NCBI GenBank assembly: GCA_028532815.1
Contig: JAQQAS010000016.1
Span: 1 to 50,392, forward strand
DNA from: Pleomorphochaeta sp.
GTDB taxonomy: Bacteria; Spirochaetota; Spirochaetia; Sphaerochaetales; Sphaerochaetaceae
DNA: 50,392 bases
Direction of reading: 5' to 3'
Part shown: positions 1 to 7,389 of the stretch, in pieces
How the letters are laid out: every line of letters starts with the position of its first letter
How positions within the stretch are numbered: the first letter of the stretch is position 1
Position numbers and translations under genes: made by a program
The notes under the pieces: generated by a model
The model's database searches: none
Told to the model about the DNA's origin: nothing
The model's input: only the letters and a program-made list of their open reading frames with translations

Positions 1-272
1 TGAATTTGTTCAATAATAGGTTCTAGAATTTTCCTACAATGGTTTTTAAAGAAAACATTGTTAAACTGATTACTAACATGACCCCATCTTTTTGCACCAT
101 ATAAAGTAAATTCAGGACAAGGTAATTGAATAATTTGTACATCATTGTTTATAGCTTTATTAAGAAATTCCTTTCTTAAAGCATCTTCTTTATCCATTTC
201 TTCTTTATTATACATAACAACTTTAGATGCGACATTTAAAATGCAGTGAGATACAAAAACTATTTTTTTCAT
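1..272 (-). CDS. TudS-related putative desulfidase, partial (C-terminus beyond window)
   Basis: Reading from an ATG at 272 down to base 1 gives an open frame of about 90 residues that begins MKKIVFVSHCILN and includes QLPCPEFTLYG and GAKRWGH. The early Cys in a SHCILN context and the later LPCPE Cys resemble the DUF523/TudS group (2-thiouracil desulfidase relatives), in particular the clostridial CD3072-type branch, which is typically found beside a CD3073-type ECF transporter. The same pairing occurs here, divergently. The gene is cut by the window edge, so the third cluster-binding Cys cannot be checked. By analogy it would remove sulfur from a small thiolated substrate using an iron-sulfur cluster; this is inference. 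Confidence 0.65.
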   Translation of the reverse strand, partial: MKKIVFVSHCILNVASKVVMYNKEEMDKEDALRKEFLNKAINNDVQIIQLPCPEFTLYGAKRWGHVSNQFNNVFFKNHCRKILEPIIEQI

Positions 273-326
273 TATTTAGGCTCCTAATTCCTACAAGAGG
301 GTCAGATAGAAAACTTTAAAATCATA

Positions 327-355
327 TTGACTTAATAGGAATTATATTATATATA
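327..355 (+). promoter_or_regulatory. Candidate sigma70-type promoter
   Basis: TTGACT at 327-332 and TATATA at 350-355 are separated by 17 bases. They lie between the minus-strand desulfidase start and the small ORF at 393, so this would drive rightward transcription into the transporter operon. Confidence 0.5.
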
Positions 356-392
356 TCAATCTTGTGGGTATCATTTACTTTTAGGAAATATA

Positions 393-593
393 ATGGAAAA
401 TATAGAAAGTGTAAACAGTGTAAAAGATAAAAATTATCTTTTAATAATAGAACAATTAACAAATTACTATAATAGATTAAAAACTTTTAAAGATGAAGTT
501 TTAAATAATTTATCACTAACAATAATTGCTTTTAGTACTAATTGTTTATATCCAGATATCTGTTACTGTTCTTGCAAAAGAAATATAGTTTAA
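393..593 (+). pseudogene. Small ORF, probable remnant of a winged-helix (MarR-like) regulator
   Basis: A 66-residue frame starts at ATG 393 after an AGGA ribosome-binding site. The first 45 residues look like an N-terminal dimerisation helix (IIEQLTNYYNRLKTF). The last 15 residues are Cys-rich nonsense, but one frame over, around 555-590, the bases read ISVTVLAKEI then stop. That is typical of the start of a MarR-type recognition region. The simplest reading is a regulator that lost its DNA-binding half by frameshift and deletion. It sits between the divergent desulfidase and ECF genes, where a local regulator would be expected. It could also be a genuine short protein; homology is not certain. 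Confidence 0.35.
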
Positions 594-691
594 AAATCTC
601 TTAAACAAACAACTATATTTTTTAAAAATTAAAATCAAAATTTAGATTTTCTTTGAAAAAAACAATAAATAAAAATGAATCTTAATTACTT

Positions 692-706
692 AATCCTAGA
701 AGGATT
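692..706 (+). promoter_or_regulatory. Short hairpin in the ECF operon leader
   Basis: AATCCT (692-697) and AGGATT (701-706) form a perfect 6-bp stem with a 3-base loop, followed after five bases by a T-rich stretch (CCTTTTTTAG). It lies 56 bases before the S-component start. It may be a weak attenuator or terminator of the broken upstream ORF; no known riboswitch was recognised. Confidence 0.35.
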
Positions 707-762
707 CTCACCTTTTTTAGGGGAATTTAGGATAAGTATATATTATATAAGGAGAAAATAAA

Positions 763-1386
763 ATGATTAAAGATGAAAACAAAAAGTTTTCAATCAAAGA
801 TGATTTCTCAATGCTTGCATTGTTAATCATTCCAGTGGGAGTAGCTGTTAATTTTGTTGGGGGACAATTAGCATCTTTACTAAAGTTACCAATGTATTTA
901 GATACAATTGGAACAATTTTTACTGCAATGTTAGCAGGCCCTTGGCTTGGAGCTGTTACAGGCTTGTTAACAAATATTGTAACTGGAATTGCAAATCCTG
1001 TTAACTTTGCTTTTATACCCGTTTCAGTAGTTGCTGGTTTAGTAACAGGAGCCTTTGCGAGAGCTAATTTTTTCAACGTTTGGTGGAAATGGGTTATTGC
1101 AATGGTCGCTATGGGTGTTGCTTCAATTCTAACAGCTGCCCCAATTGTAGTATTGATGTTTGGTGGAGTTACAGGAAGTGGAGCATCTCTTATTACAGCA
1201 ACAGTAATGGCAGCTGGTGCAAATATTTGGACTGCATTTATTGGAACTGAAGGCCTTTTTAATATATTAGATAGAATAGTCTCTTTCTTAATTTGTATGT
1301 CTGTAATTAAAGTTATTCCAGCTCGCAATTTAATAAAATTTAGCTGTGGTAAATTCTACATAAAAAATAAAAAAGAAGAGAAATAA
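763..1386 (+). CDS. ECF transporter substrate-binding S component (CD3073-like)
   Basis: This 207-residue integral membrane protein has about five or six hydrophobic segments: around residues 17-35, 45-70, 80-100, 110-135, 140-160 and 165-185. The PMYLDTIGTIF and GPWLGAVTGLLTNIV segments are typical of ECF S components that work with a shared T/A1/A2 module. ATG 763 has AAGGAG seven bases upstream. Genes for EcfT and two ATPases follow directly, so the full transporter is encoded in one operon. The substrate is not known from sequence. The divergent TudS-like gene and downstream Cys-rich protein point to a sulfur-containing small molecule. It resembles the clostridial CD3073 family that occurs in the same context. 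Confidence 0.75.
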   Translation: MIKDENKKFSIKDDFSMLALLIIPVGVAVNFVGGQLASLLKLPMYLDTIGTIFTAMLAGPWLGAVTGLLTNIVTGIANPVNFAFIPVSVVAGLVTGAFARANFFNVWWKWVIAMVAMGVASILTAAPIVVLMFGGVTGSGASLITATVMAAGANIWTAFIGTEGLFNILDRIVSFLICMSVIKVIPARNLIKFSCGKFYIKNKKEEK

Positions 1387-1450
1387 GTTTAAAACTTATA
1401 AATTAAATAACTTTAGCAGATAGCTAATTTAGAGGAATGTTAAAATTATT

Positions 1451-2260
1451 ATGGAAAAAACATTTACAGAGAAAATTCAAATATGCAAAAAAAATAAAAT
1501 AGCTGGATTGTATCCTACAACAAAATTTCAGGTTGTTATTTTATTTTCCATCAGCACTATTGTTCTAAATAGTATTAAATTAACTGATTTTAAATTAGCT
1601 TTGCTACTAATTCCTTGGTTTTTATTAGTCCCTTTTATGTTTGCTATAACAGGTGAATTTAAAAAATGTATGAAAGCTATGAAAGCCATATCTTTTATTG
1701 CAATATTTATAATGGTGGTTCAAACCTTTATCGTATCTGGAGGAAAAACTCTTTGGGTGTGGCACTTTATTGCAATTAGAGAAAAAGGATTACAAACAGG
1801 TCTCTCTTTGTGTTTTCTAATACTAAACATAGCAGGGATTTTTGTTTGGTTGTTTCAAAGTACTAGTACTAAGGAAATAACTAGGTGTCTTGAAGATACG
1901 AAAATGAGTTTTAAAGTAGCTTATATATTTGCATCAACTTTAGAAATGATAAAGGTCTTTAGTTCTAAAAGTAAAATAATATTAGATGCACAAAGAGCTC
2001 GTGGTGTTGAAACGGAAGGGAATCTTTTTATAAGAGCTAAAGCTTTTATTCCAACATTAGTTCCTTTAATACTTGGAGGAATTATTGGAAGTGAAGAGAG
2101 AGTATTAACACTGGAAGCTAGAGGCTTTTCTATGAAAGGAAATAAAACCCACTTATTTAATTTAAAGAAGTCCGGATATGAAAGAATAATACTTACAATA
2201 AGTATCATAATTACTATTTTAATTTTAGCAGGGAGAATTTACTTATGGATTATGAACTAG
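1451..2260 (+). CDS. ecfT: ECF transporter transmembrane T component
   Basis: This 269-residue membrane protein is the CbiQ/EcfT coupling subunit that bridges the S component and the ATPase pair. It has hydrophobic segments in the first 140 residues and a last one near 245-265. The two family-defining Ala-Arg-Gly motifs are present in the cytoplasmic domain, at residues 183-185 (QRARG) and 223-225 (LEARG). The start at 1451 has GAGGAA somewhat far upstream (about 15 bases). The 3' end overlaps the next gene by 16 bases, which suggests translational coupling with the ATPase. Confidence 0.88.
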   Translation: MEKTFTEKIQICKKNKIAGLYPTTKFQVVILFSISTIVLNSIKLTDFKLALLLIPWFLLVPFMFAITGEFKKCMKAMKAISFIAIFIMVVQTFIVSGGKTLWVWHFIAIREKGLQTGLSLCFLILNIAGIFVWLFQSTSTKEITRCLEDTKMSFKVAYIFASTLEMIKVFSSKSKIILDAQRARGVETEGNLFIRAKAFIPTLVPLILGGIIGSEERVLTLEARGFSMKGNKTHLFNLKKSGYERIILTISIIITILILAGRIYLWIMN

Positions 2261-3096
2261 AGTGTAAGGATGTAACATATACTTATCCATTAGCACAAAA
2301 GCCTGCTATAAAAGAATTAAATCTAAAAATAGAAAAAGGTAAGCTATATGGTGTTATTGGAGAAAATGGATCAGGTAAAACAACTCTTTGTTCAATTCTT
2401 AGAGGATTTGCTCCTAGTTTTTATAAAGGTGATTTAACAGGAGAAATACTAGTACAAGGTAAAGCTTTAGCATCCTATAAAGATCAAATATCAAGAAAAA
2501 TAGGCTATGTATTTCAAAATCCCTTTACCCAAATAAGTGGAATTAAAAATACAGTATTTGAAGAGGTTGCCTACGGACTTGAAAACTTTGGAATCGATGT
2601 AGAAGAGATAGAAAAGAAAGTAATAAATATCATGCAGTTAACAGATATTATGGAGTTAGCAGAGAAAAGCCCATTTGAATTATCAGGTGGACAAATGCAA
2701 AGAGTAGCTCTTGCATCTGTAATTGTATTAGAACCAGAAATATTAATAATAGATGAACCAACAAGTCAACTTGATCCACAAAGTACAGAGAGTGTATTTA
2801 AAATAATTAAGAAATTAAAAGAAGAAAAAAAGACAATAATCCTTGTAGAACATAAAGTAGATTTACTAGCAGAATATAGTGATGAAATGATAGTCCTTCA
2901 TGACTCTAAAATAATAAAACAAGGTGAATCTAGAGAAGTATTATCAGATCTCAGTCTAAGAGAATATGGTATAAGACTACCTGAGGTAACTCTTCTTAGT
3001 GAAAAACTAAGAGAAGCTGGTTTAGATATAGATCAGTTACCAATTACTAAAAATCAAATCTTAGATTTAATTGAAAAGAAAAGGAAGGGAGAATAA
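2245..3096 (+). CDS. ECF transporter ATP-binding protein A1
   Basis: This 283-residue ABC ATPase has Walker A GENGSGKTT (39-47), Q-loop YVFQNP (88-93), signature LSGGQ (146-150), Walker B ILIIDEP (166-172) and an H-switch EHK near 204. It is the catalytically standard partner of the second ATPase. ATG 2245 lies inside the 3' end of ecfT with GGGAGAA seven bases before it. Its stop overlaps the start of the next gene (TAATG). It powers import through the S/T module by ATP hydrolysis at the inner face of the membrane. Confidence 0.9.
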   Translation: MDYELECKDVTYTYPLAQKPAIKELNLKIEKGKLYGVIGENGSGKTTLCSILRGFAPSFYKGDLTGEILVQGKALASYKDQISRKIGYVFQNPFTQISGIKNTVFEEVAYGLENFGIDVEEIEKKVINIMQLTDIMELAEKSPFELSGGQMQRVALASVIVLEPEILIIDEPTSQLDPQSTESVFKIIKKLKEEKKTIILVEHKVDLLAEYSDEMIVLHDSKIIKQGESREVLSDLSLREYGIRLPEVTLLSEKLREAGLDIDQLPITKNQILDLIEKKRKGE

Positions 3097-3911
3097 TGAA
3101 AGATTTAATACTAAAAGATGCAAGTTTTTCCTATCCTGGTGATTTTCTAGCAGTAGATAATATAAACATAAAAATAAAAGGTGGAGAAAATATAGCAATC
3201 ATTGGACAAAATGGTGCTGGAAAAACTACAACAGTAAAAATGATGAATGGCTTATTAAAACCAACAAAGGGTGATGTTTTAATAGGGAATTTAAACACAA
3301 AAGATTATACTACAGCTCAAATATCTAGATATGTAGGATATGTGTTTCAAAATCCAGATGATCAAATATTCCATTCCACAGTTGAAAGTGAAATAGCCTT
3401 TGGACCAAAGATGATGAAACTAACTGAGGCTGAAGTAAAAAAAAGAGTAGATAATGCACTTAAATTAACTAATCTAACTAAGGAAAGAGAAGAAAATCCA
3501 TATAATCTACCACTTTCAATTAGAAAGTTTGTAACAATAGCGGCAGTAATTGCAATGGATACAGAAATATTAATATTTGATGAACCAACAGCAGGTCAAG
3601 ATGAAGTAGGAAATGAAAGGTTAAGTAATATTTTAAAAACACTTCATTTACAAAACAAGACAGTAATTACGATATCACATGATATGGAATTTGTAGTAAA
3701 CAATTTTGAAAATATAATTGTAATGGCAAAGAAAAAGGTTGTAAAAAGTGGAACTCCTAAAGAAATCTTTTGGGACTTTGAAACTTTAGAGAAGGCCAAT
3801 TTAAAACAACCAATAGTAAGTGATATATGTAGAAGCTTAAAATTAAATAATAGTGTTGTTCATATGGATGATGCTGTAAATCAAATAATAAAAGAAATAA
3901 ATAATAGCTAA
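3096..3911 (+). CDS. ECF transporter ATP-binding protein A2
   Basis: This 271-residue ABC ATPase has Walker A GQNGAGKTT (37-45), Q-loop VFQNPDDQ (83-90), Walker B ILIFDEP (158-164) and an H-switch SHD near 196. Instead of LSGGQ it has LPLSIRKFV at 138-146. A similar LPLS-RKF form occurs in some CbiO/EcfA subunits, so the heterodimer has one standard and one variant signature. It starts within the stop of the A1 gene (TAATG) after GGAGAATA, showing tight coupling. With the other three subunits it completes the transporter. Confidence 0.9.
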   Translation: MKDLILKDASFSYPGDFLAVDNINIKIKGGENIAIIGQNGAGKTTTVKMMNGLLKPTKGDVLIGNLNTKDYTTAQISRYVGYVFQNPDDQIFHSTVESEIAFGPKMMKLTEAEVKKRVDNALKLTNLTKEREENPYNLPLSIRKFVTIAAVIAMDTEILIFDEPTAGQDEVGNERLSNILKTLHLQNKTVITISHDMEFVVNNFENIIVMAKKKVVKSGTPKEIFWDFETLEKANLKQPIVSDICRSLKLNNSVVHMDDAVNQIIKEINNS

Positions 3912-4072
3912 AAAAGTGAATGTTATAATTTTGAAGTAGTGAATTAACATATTTGTTTTCTATTCTACTTAGAAAAAAACGTGAAATTGGTAAAAATAGA
4001 AAGACAATATATTAAAAATTTTATATCATGATTAAAAATATATGGGACTTAAACAATTAAGGGGAGTTTTTA

Positions 4073-4498
4073 ATGGATATAAAAGAGCTTAAAAGTAAAG
4101 CGAATGATTTACATAGTAAAAATTATAATTGTGCTCAATCTGTAGCAGGTGCATTTAGTCATCTAGTAGACATTGATGAAGCAAATTTATTCAAAGTTTG
4201 TGAAGGATTCGGTGGCGGAATGGGAGATCATAAAGAATGTTGTGGTGCTGTAACTGGTGGAATAGTTATTTTATCTCTACTAAATAGCAGTGGTACAAAT
4301 GAAACATTAACTAAAGCTGAAACTTATAATTTATCAGCTGATTTAAGAAATCAATTTATTGAAAAATATGATTTAACAACTTGTGAAGTATTAAAAAGTA
4401 TTAGTACTGAAGACGATTCTAATATATGTGATAATTATATTACTGATTCAGTTGAAATGGTTTGTAAAATCATTGAAAGAGAAGGCCTTCTAAAATAA
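4073..4498 (+). CDS. C_GCAxxG_C_C family redox/metal-type protein
   Basis: This 141-residue soluble protein has the family pattern Cys20 (NYNCAQ), the glycine-rich GFGGGMG (45-51), Cys56-Cys57 followed by GAVTG (ECCGAVTGG), then Cys104, Cys119 and Cys131. The spaced cysteines suggest a metal or iron-sulfur ligand set; the biochemical role of the family is not well established. AAGGGGAG lies about nine bases before ATG. It is 161 bases beyond the last ATPase gene and may be transcribed with it. Together with the divergent desulfidase it supports a sulfur theme for the imported substrate. Confidence 0.8.
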   Translation: MDIKELKSKANDLHSKNYNCAQSVAGAFSHLVDIDEANLFKVCEGFGGGMGDHKECCGAVTGGIVILSLLNSSGTNETLTKAETYNLSADLRNQFIEKYDLTTCEVLKSISTEDDSNICDNYITDSVEMVCKIIEREGLLK

Positions 4499-4521
4499 AT
4501 AATTTTATTTGTTTAAATATG

Positions 4522-4574
4522 CAGCAATATCTATTATTTATGAGAATAATAAAATTTAAAAATAGATATTGCTG
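4522..4574 (+). terminator. 14-bp inverted repeat after the ECF/C_GCAxxG genes
   Basis: CAGCAATATCTATT (4522-4535) and its exact reverse complement (4561-4574) enclose a 25-base AT-rich loop, 24 bases past the stop. The tail (TTAATTATAAT) is only weakly T-rich. It probably acts as an operon terminator or 3' stabiliser. Confidence 0.55.
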
Positions 4575-4585
4575 TTAATTATAAT

Positions 4586-5245
4586 AAACCAAAATGTAAA
4601 ATATCTAGAGAATAAAAGTTAAGTTCTATAAAATTTTAAAGTAAGAAGTAGTGGTATTTAGAATATATGAACTTAATTCATCAGCTTTAACATCAAGAAA
4701 ATGGTTTAAGATTGATTTTAATATTGTTTTATAAAATGTGTCAGCATCTTATATAATATTCTCTATATTTTATTATTTTATCATTCCAAATCAAACCAAT
4801 AATAGAAGGTGTTACTAGAGTAAAGGGTATCTTTCGTGCTCTATGGCTTGTTGCTTGAAGTGTTCATGTGAAGTAAATACTGAATTACTTAGAAGAGTAA
4901 TCCTAAAACATCAATAAATAAATCACTTGGATCAAGAAAAAAAACTAAAATAATGACTTATGTTAATTCTTACATAAGAGAAAAATTAGGAAAAAAACTC
5001 CTTACAAAATCTTTTAAAGAATGCATGAAACATCTATTTTAAATAAATTGTGAAGATTCTTTTTCCTCATAGATGCATTTATAATTCACCAAAGTTTAGT
5101 AAAATAACAGTAAAAGAACTAAACATGTACTGTTTACCAACTGGAAATAATAAAAAATTGAAATTATTGCATTTAATACTACAAAAAAAGCAAAAAATCT
5201 AACGATAAAAAATATTATAAGAATTTTATTTAAACAATGTAACAT
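4586..5245. other. About 660 bases with no intact gene
   Basis: Both strands are interrupted by frequent stops. Short plus-strand stretches look like decayed coding sequence, for example a 29-codon frame starting MTYVNSYIREKLG near 4960-5045 and IIEGVTRVKGIFRALW near 4795-4855. Neither could be assigned to a family. No repeat or RNA gene was recognised. Confidence 0.4.
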
Positions 5246-5272
5246 TTGTTAAGAAAAAGTGTTAGTTATATT
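5246..5272 (+). promoter_or_regulatory. Possible promoter of the structured RNA
   Basis: TTGTTA (5246-5251) and TATATT (5267-5272) are spaced by 15 bases, which is short. Transcription would begin near 5279, a few bases before the first helix of the candidate RNA. The position is suggestive; the match to consensus is modest. Confidence 0.3.
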
Positions 5273-5278
5273 GCAAGA

Positions 5279-5530
5279 TTAATGCCTTTAGGTTATTATT
5301 CCTAACGGCAGTAATGGGGGAAATTATTGACTAAGACAATTTGGGGGATTTGTCTCTAAAACTAGGTTTAAACCTAGAATTCAAATTTCTAACTTTTCTA
5401 AATATATATAATAATTTCCCTTTATCCCAATAATATTCAAACAATTTGATATACGCTGATTAGTCGCGGTATTAAAGTTTGAATAAAATAGAAAAACAAT
5501 ACAGAATCCCTTTTCTGTATTGGCTTTTTA
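5279..5530 (+). ncRNA. Candidate structured RNA (about 250 nt) upstream of the polysaccharide genes
   Basis: Complementary segments can be read directly. Helix 1 is GCCTTTAGG (5284-5292) with CCTAACGGC (5301-5309), with one mismatch. The long-range helix is GGGAAATTATT (5318-5328) with AATAATTTCCC (5410-5420), 11 exact pairs extendable by G-U pairs. It encloses AGACAA/TTGTCT (5334-5339 and 5350-5355) with a G5-containing loop and the palindrome CTAGGTTTAAACCTAG (5362-5377). A second domain is TATTCAAAC (5434-5442) with GTTTGAATA (5477-5485), enclosing ATACGC/GCGGTAT. An intrinsic terminator follows at once. No coding frame crosses the region. It does not match tmRNA, RNase P, SRP or 6S features I know. 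It could be a small RNA, or an antiterminated leader of the polysaccharide operon. Confidence 0.5.
5497..5529 (+). terminator. Intrinsic terminator of the candidate RNA
   Basis: A perfect 10-bp stem, CAATACAGAA (5497-5506) with TTCTGTATTG (5513-5522), has a 6-base loop TCCCTT and is followed by GCTTTTT. Confidence 0.85.
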
Positions 5531-5909
5531 TAACCCTTTTTAACTCTATTTTTTACTAGTATCAATAAAGAAAAATATATAAATTAGTCTCATATTTATG
5601 CAGTTTTAAATGGTTACTGTAAATGAGTTTTCTTTTGAGAAAATGCTCAATTAAGGATAATAAAGTGTATCCTTAATAAATAAAGGATATAAAAAGAATG
5701 GTTCGATAGTTGCTTCAAAGAACCTTAAAAAGATGTAAAATTTAAAAAAAAAATAAACATCCTAAAGGTTTTTGAATTTTGGTGAAAAGATGTAAATAAG
5801 TCTTTAGCACAAAGGGACAAAAGACCAATTTTAATTAACTGGTTAATTAAAATGTATGAGTTATTTAAAAAATAATCATAAAAAATAAAACGAAATAAAA
5901 GGTACAATA
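5531..5909 (+). other. Leader/intergenic region before the polysaccharide cluster
   Basis: There is no intact gene. A 9-bp stem, TTAAGGATA (5651-5659) with TATCCTTAA (5668-5676), has an 8-base loop and no following T run. Downstream, 5760-5860 has the composition of broken coding sequence that could not be identified. The region probably forms the 5' leader of the first polysaccharide gene, but no clear promoter was identified. Confidence 0.4.
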
Positions 5910-6593
5910 ATGAATAAACAAGAATGCCAAAAAATATTTAACTTAAAAAAAAGAGAATATAATGTTAATGAAAAATATTTTATAGTTGAAAAAATTGAAA
6001 ATCTTCCAAAAAAATCTCTATATAGATTTACAAAAAGATTATTTGATTTGGTTTTTTCATTAGTTGGTTTAGTATTTTTAATAATTCCTATGATTATTAT
6101 ATCAATTTTAATTAAAGTTGATTCAAAAGGACCTATCTTTTATAGACAAGAAAGATTAGGTAAGAATTTTAAAAAATTTTATATAATTAAATTTAGGTCA
6201 ATGCGAACCGATGCTGAAAAAAAAGGACCTCAATGGGCTGATAAAAATGATAATAGAGTAACCAAGTTCGGAAACTTTTTGAGAAAAAGTCGTCTTGATG
6301 AATTACCACAATTAATCAATATACTTTTAGGGCAAATGAGTTTTGTTGGACCTAGGCCAGAAAGAGAAGTTTTTTATGACGAATTTAGAACATATATTGA
6401 AGGATTTGATCAAAGATTATTAATAATTCAAGGATTAACGGGATTGGCCCAAATTAATGGCGGATATGACTTATTACCAGAAGAAAAAATTATTTATGAT
6501 ATTGAATACATAAAAAGGCGTTCATTATGGTTGGATATAAAATTGATAATTAAAACAGTTCTTGTAGTATTCTCTCATAATGGAGCAAGATAA
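5910..6593 (+). CDS. Undecaprenyl-phosphate sugar-1-phosphate transferase (initiating enzyme)
   Basis: This 227-residue protein is a small monotopic phosphoglycosyl transferase of the PglC/WcaJ C-terminal type. It would transfer a sugar-1-phosphate from a nucleotide sugar to undecaprenyl phosphate and start repeat-unit assembly at the inner membrane. One membrane hairpin (about residues 45-68) precedes the catalytic domain with the conserved KFRSMR, a DELPQLINIL segment and FVGPRPE. The catalytic Asp-Glu pair expected after the SMR motif fits RTDAEK. AAAGG lies seven bases before ATG. It is the first intact gene of the polysaccharide cluster. The sugar specificity cannot be read from sequence. 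Confidence 0.9.
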   Translation: MNKQECQKIFNLKKREYNVNEKYFIVEKIENLPKKSLYRFTKRLFDLVFSLVGLVFLIIPMIIISILIKVDSKGPIFYRQERLGKNFKKFYIIKFRSMRTDAEKKGPQWADKNDNRVTKFGNFLRKSRLDELPQLINILLGQMSFVGPRPEREVFYDEFRTYIEGFDQRLLIIQGLTGLAQINGGYDLLPEEKIIYDIEYIKRRSLWLDIKLIIKTVLVVFSHNGAR

Positions 6594-6625
6594 AATGAAT
6601 AATTATATGGTTTTGTTAAGTTAGT

Positions 6626-7387
6626 ATGGAAAATTTAGTTTCAATAATAACCCCTACATACAATTGTGAGAAATATATAAAAGAAACAGTAAAATCTGTT
6701 TTATCACAAAGTTATAAAAATTGGGAATTAATAGTTGTCGATGATTATTCAACAGATACTACTGTTGATATACTGAAAAAATACCAATTAGAAGATTCTA
6801 GAATACAGTTGATACAACTAGAGTCTAACAAGGGTGCTGCAGTTGCTAGATCAAGAGCTATAGATTTTGCAAAAGGTAGATTTATTGCATTTTTAGATTC
6901 CGATGATATTTGGACACCTGATAAGCTAAGTGAACAAATTAGTTATATGATCGAAAATAATTATGCTGTCTCTTGTACCTCTTATTTAATTATAGATGAA
7001 AGTGGAAATCTATTAAACCAAAAGAAAAAAGCTTTGCAAAAGGTAAATTATTCTAAATTATTAATTGAGAATACCATTGGTAATTCATCACTTATCTATG
7101 ATGCTTCAAAATTAGGTAAATTTTCTGTTCCAAATATTCGAAAAAGAAATGATTATGCTCTCTGGCTTAAAATTTTAAAAAAAGAAAAATATATATATGG
7201 TTTTGATAAATATCTAATGTATTATAGAGTTAGAAAAAATTCCATATCAAGTAATAAATTATCCTTAATAAAATATCATTGGCATCTTTACCATTCGATA
7301 GAAAAACTATCAATAATTAAATCAATATATCATCTATTTGTATGGATGATAATAAAGATTTATAAATCAAAAATCAAAAAAGGTTAA
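6626..7387 (+). CDS. Glycosyltransferase family 2
   Basis: This 253-residue GT-A fold enzyme has an N-terminal [14 protein letters not shown], nucleotide-binding VVDDYSTD (38-44) and the metal-binding DSDD motif (91-94). The C-terminal WLKILKK segment is typical of capsule and O-antigen GT2 enzymes of TuaG/EpsE type. It ends with a basic tail that may associate with the membrane. The preceding gene ends 32 bases upstream and the next begins two bases downstream, consistent with co-transcription. It likely adds one sugar of the repeat unit on the cytoplasmic side. The ribosome-binding site is weak. Confidence 0.88.
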   Translation: MENLVSIITPTYNCEKYIKETVKSVLSQSYKNWELIVVDDYSTDTTVDILKKYQLEDSRIQLIQLESNKGAAVARSRAIDFAKGRFIAFLDSDDIWTPDKLSEQISYMIENNYAVSCTSYLIIDESGNLLNQKKKALQKVNYSKLLIENTIGNSSLIYDASKLGKFSVPNIRKRNDYALWLKILKKEKYIYGFDKYLMYYRVRKNSISSNKLSLIKYHWHLYHSIEKLSIIKSIYHLFVWMIIKIYKSKIKKG

Positions 7388-7389
7388 AT

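Noticed and set aside
717-1328. Long minus-strand frame (203 codons) opposite the S component
   Set aside because: It is the antisense shadow of the ECF S-component gene; no ribosome-binding site and no family pattern, while the plus-strand frame has both.
5306-5316. CGGCAGTAATG as a true ops/JUMPstart element
   Set aside because: Only about seven of ten core bases match and no RfaH/NusG paralogue gene is visible; kept only as a remark in the RNA finding.
5725-5907. Minus-strand 60-codon frame before the first polysaccharide gene
   Set aside because: AT-rich low-complexity Phe/Leu/Ile translation without a ribosome-binding site; the region looks like leader or decayed DNA.
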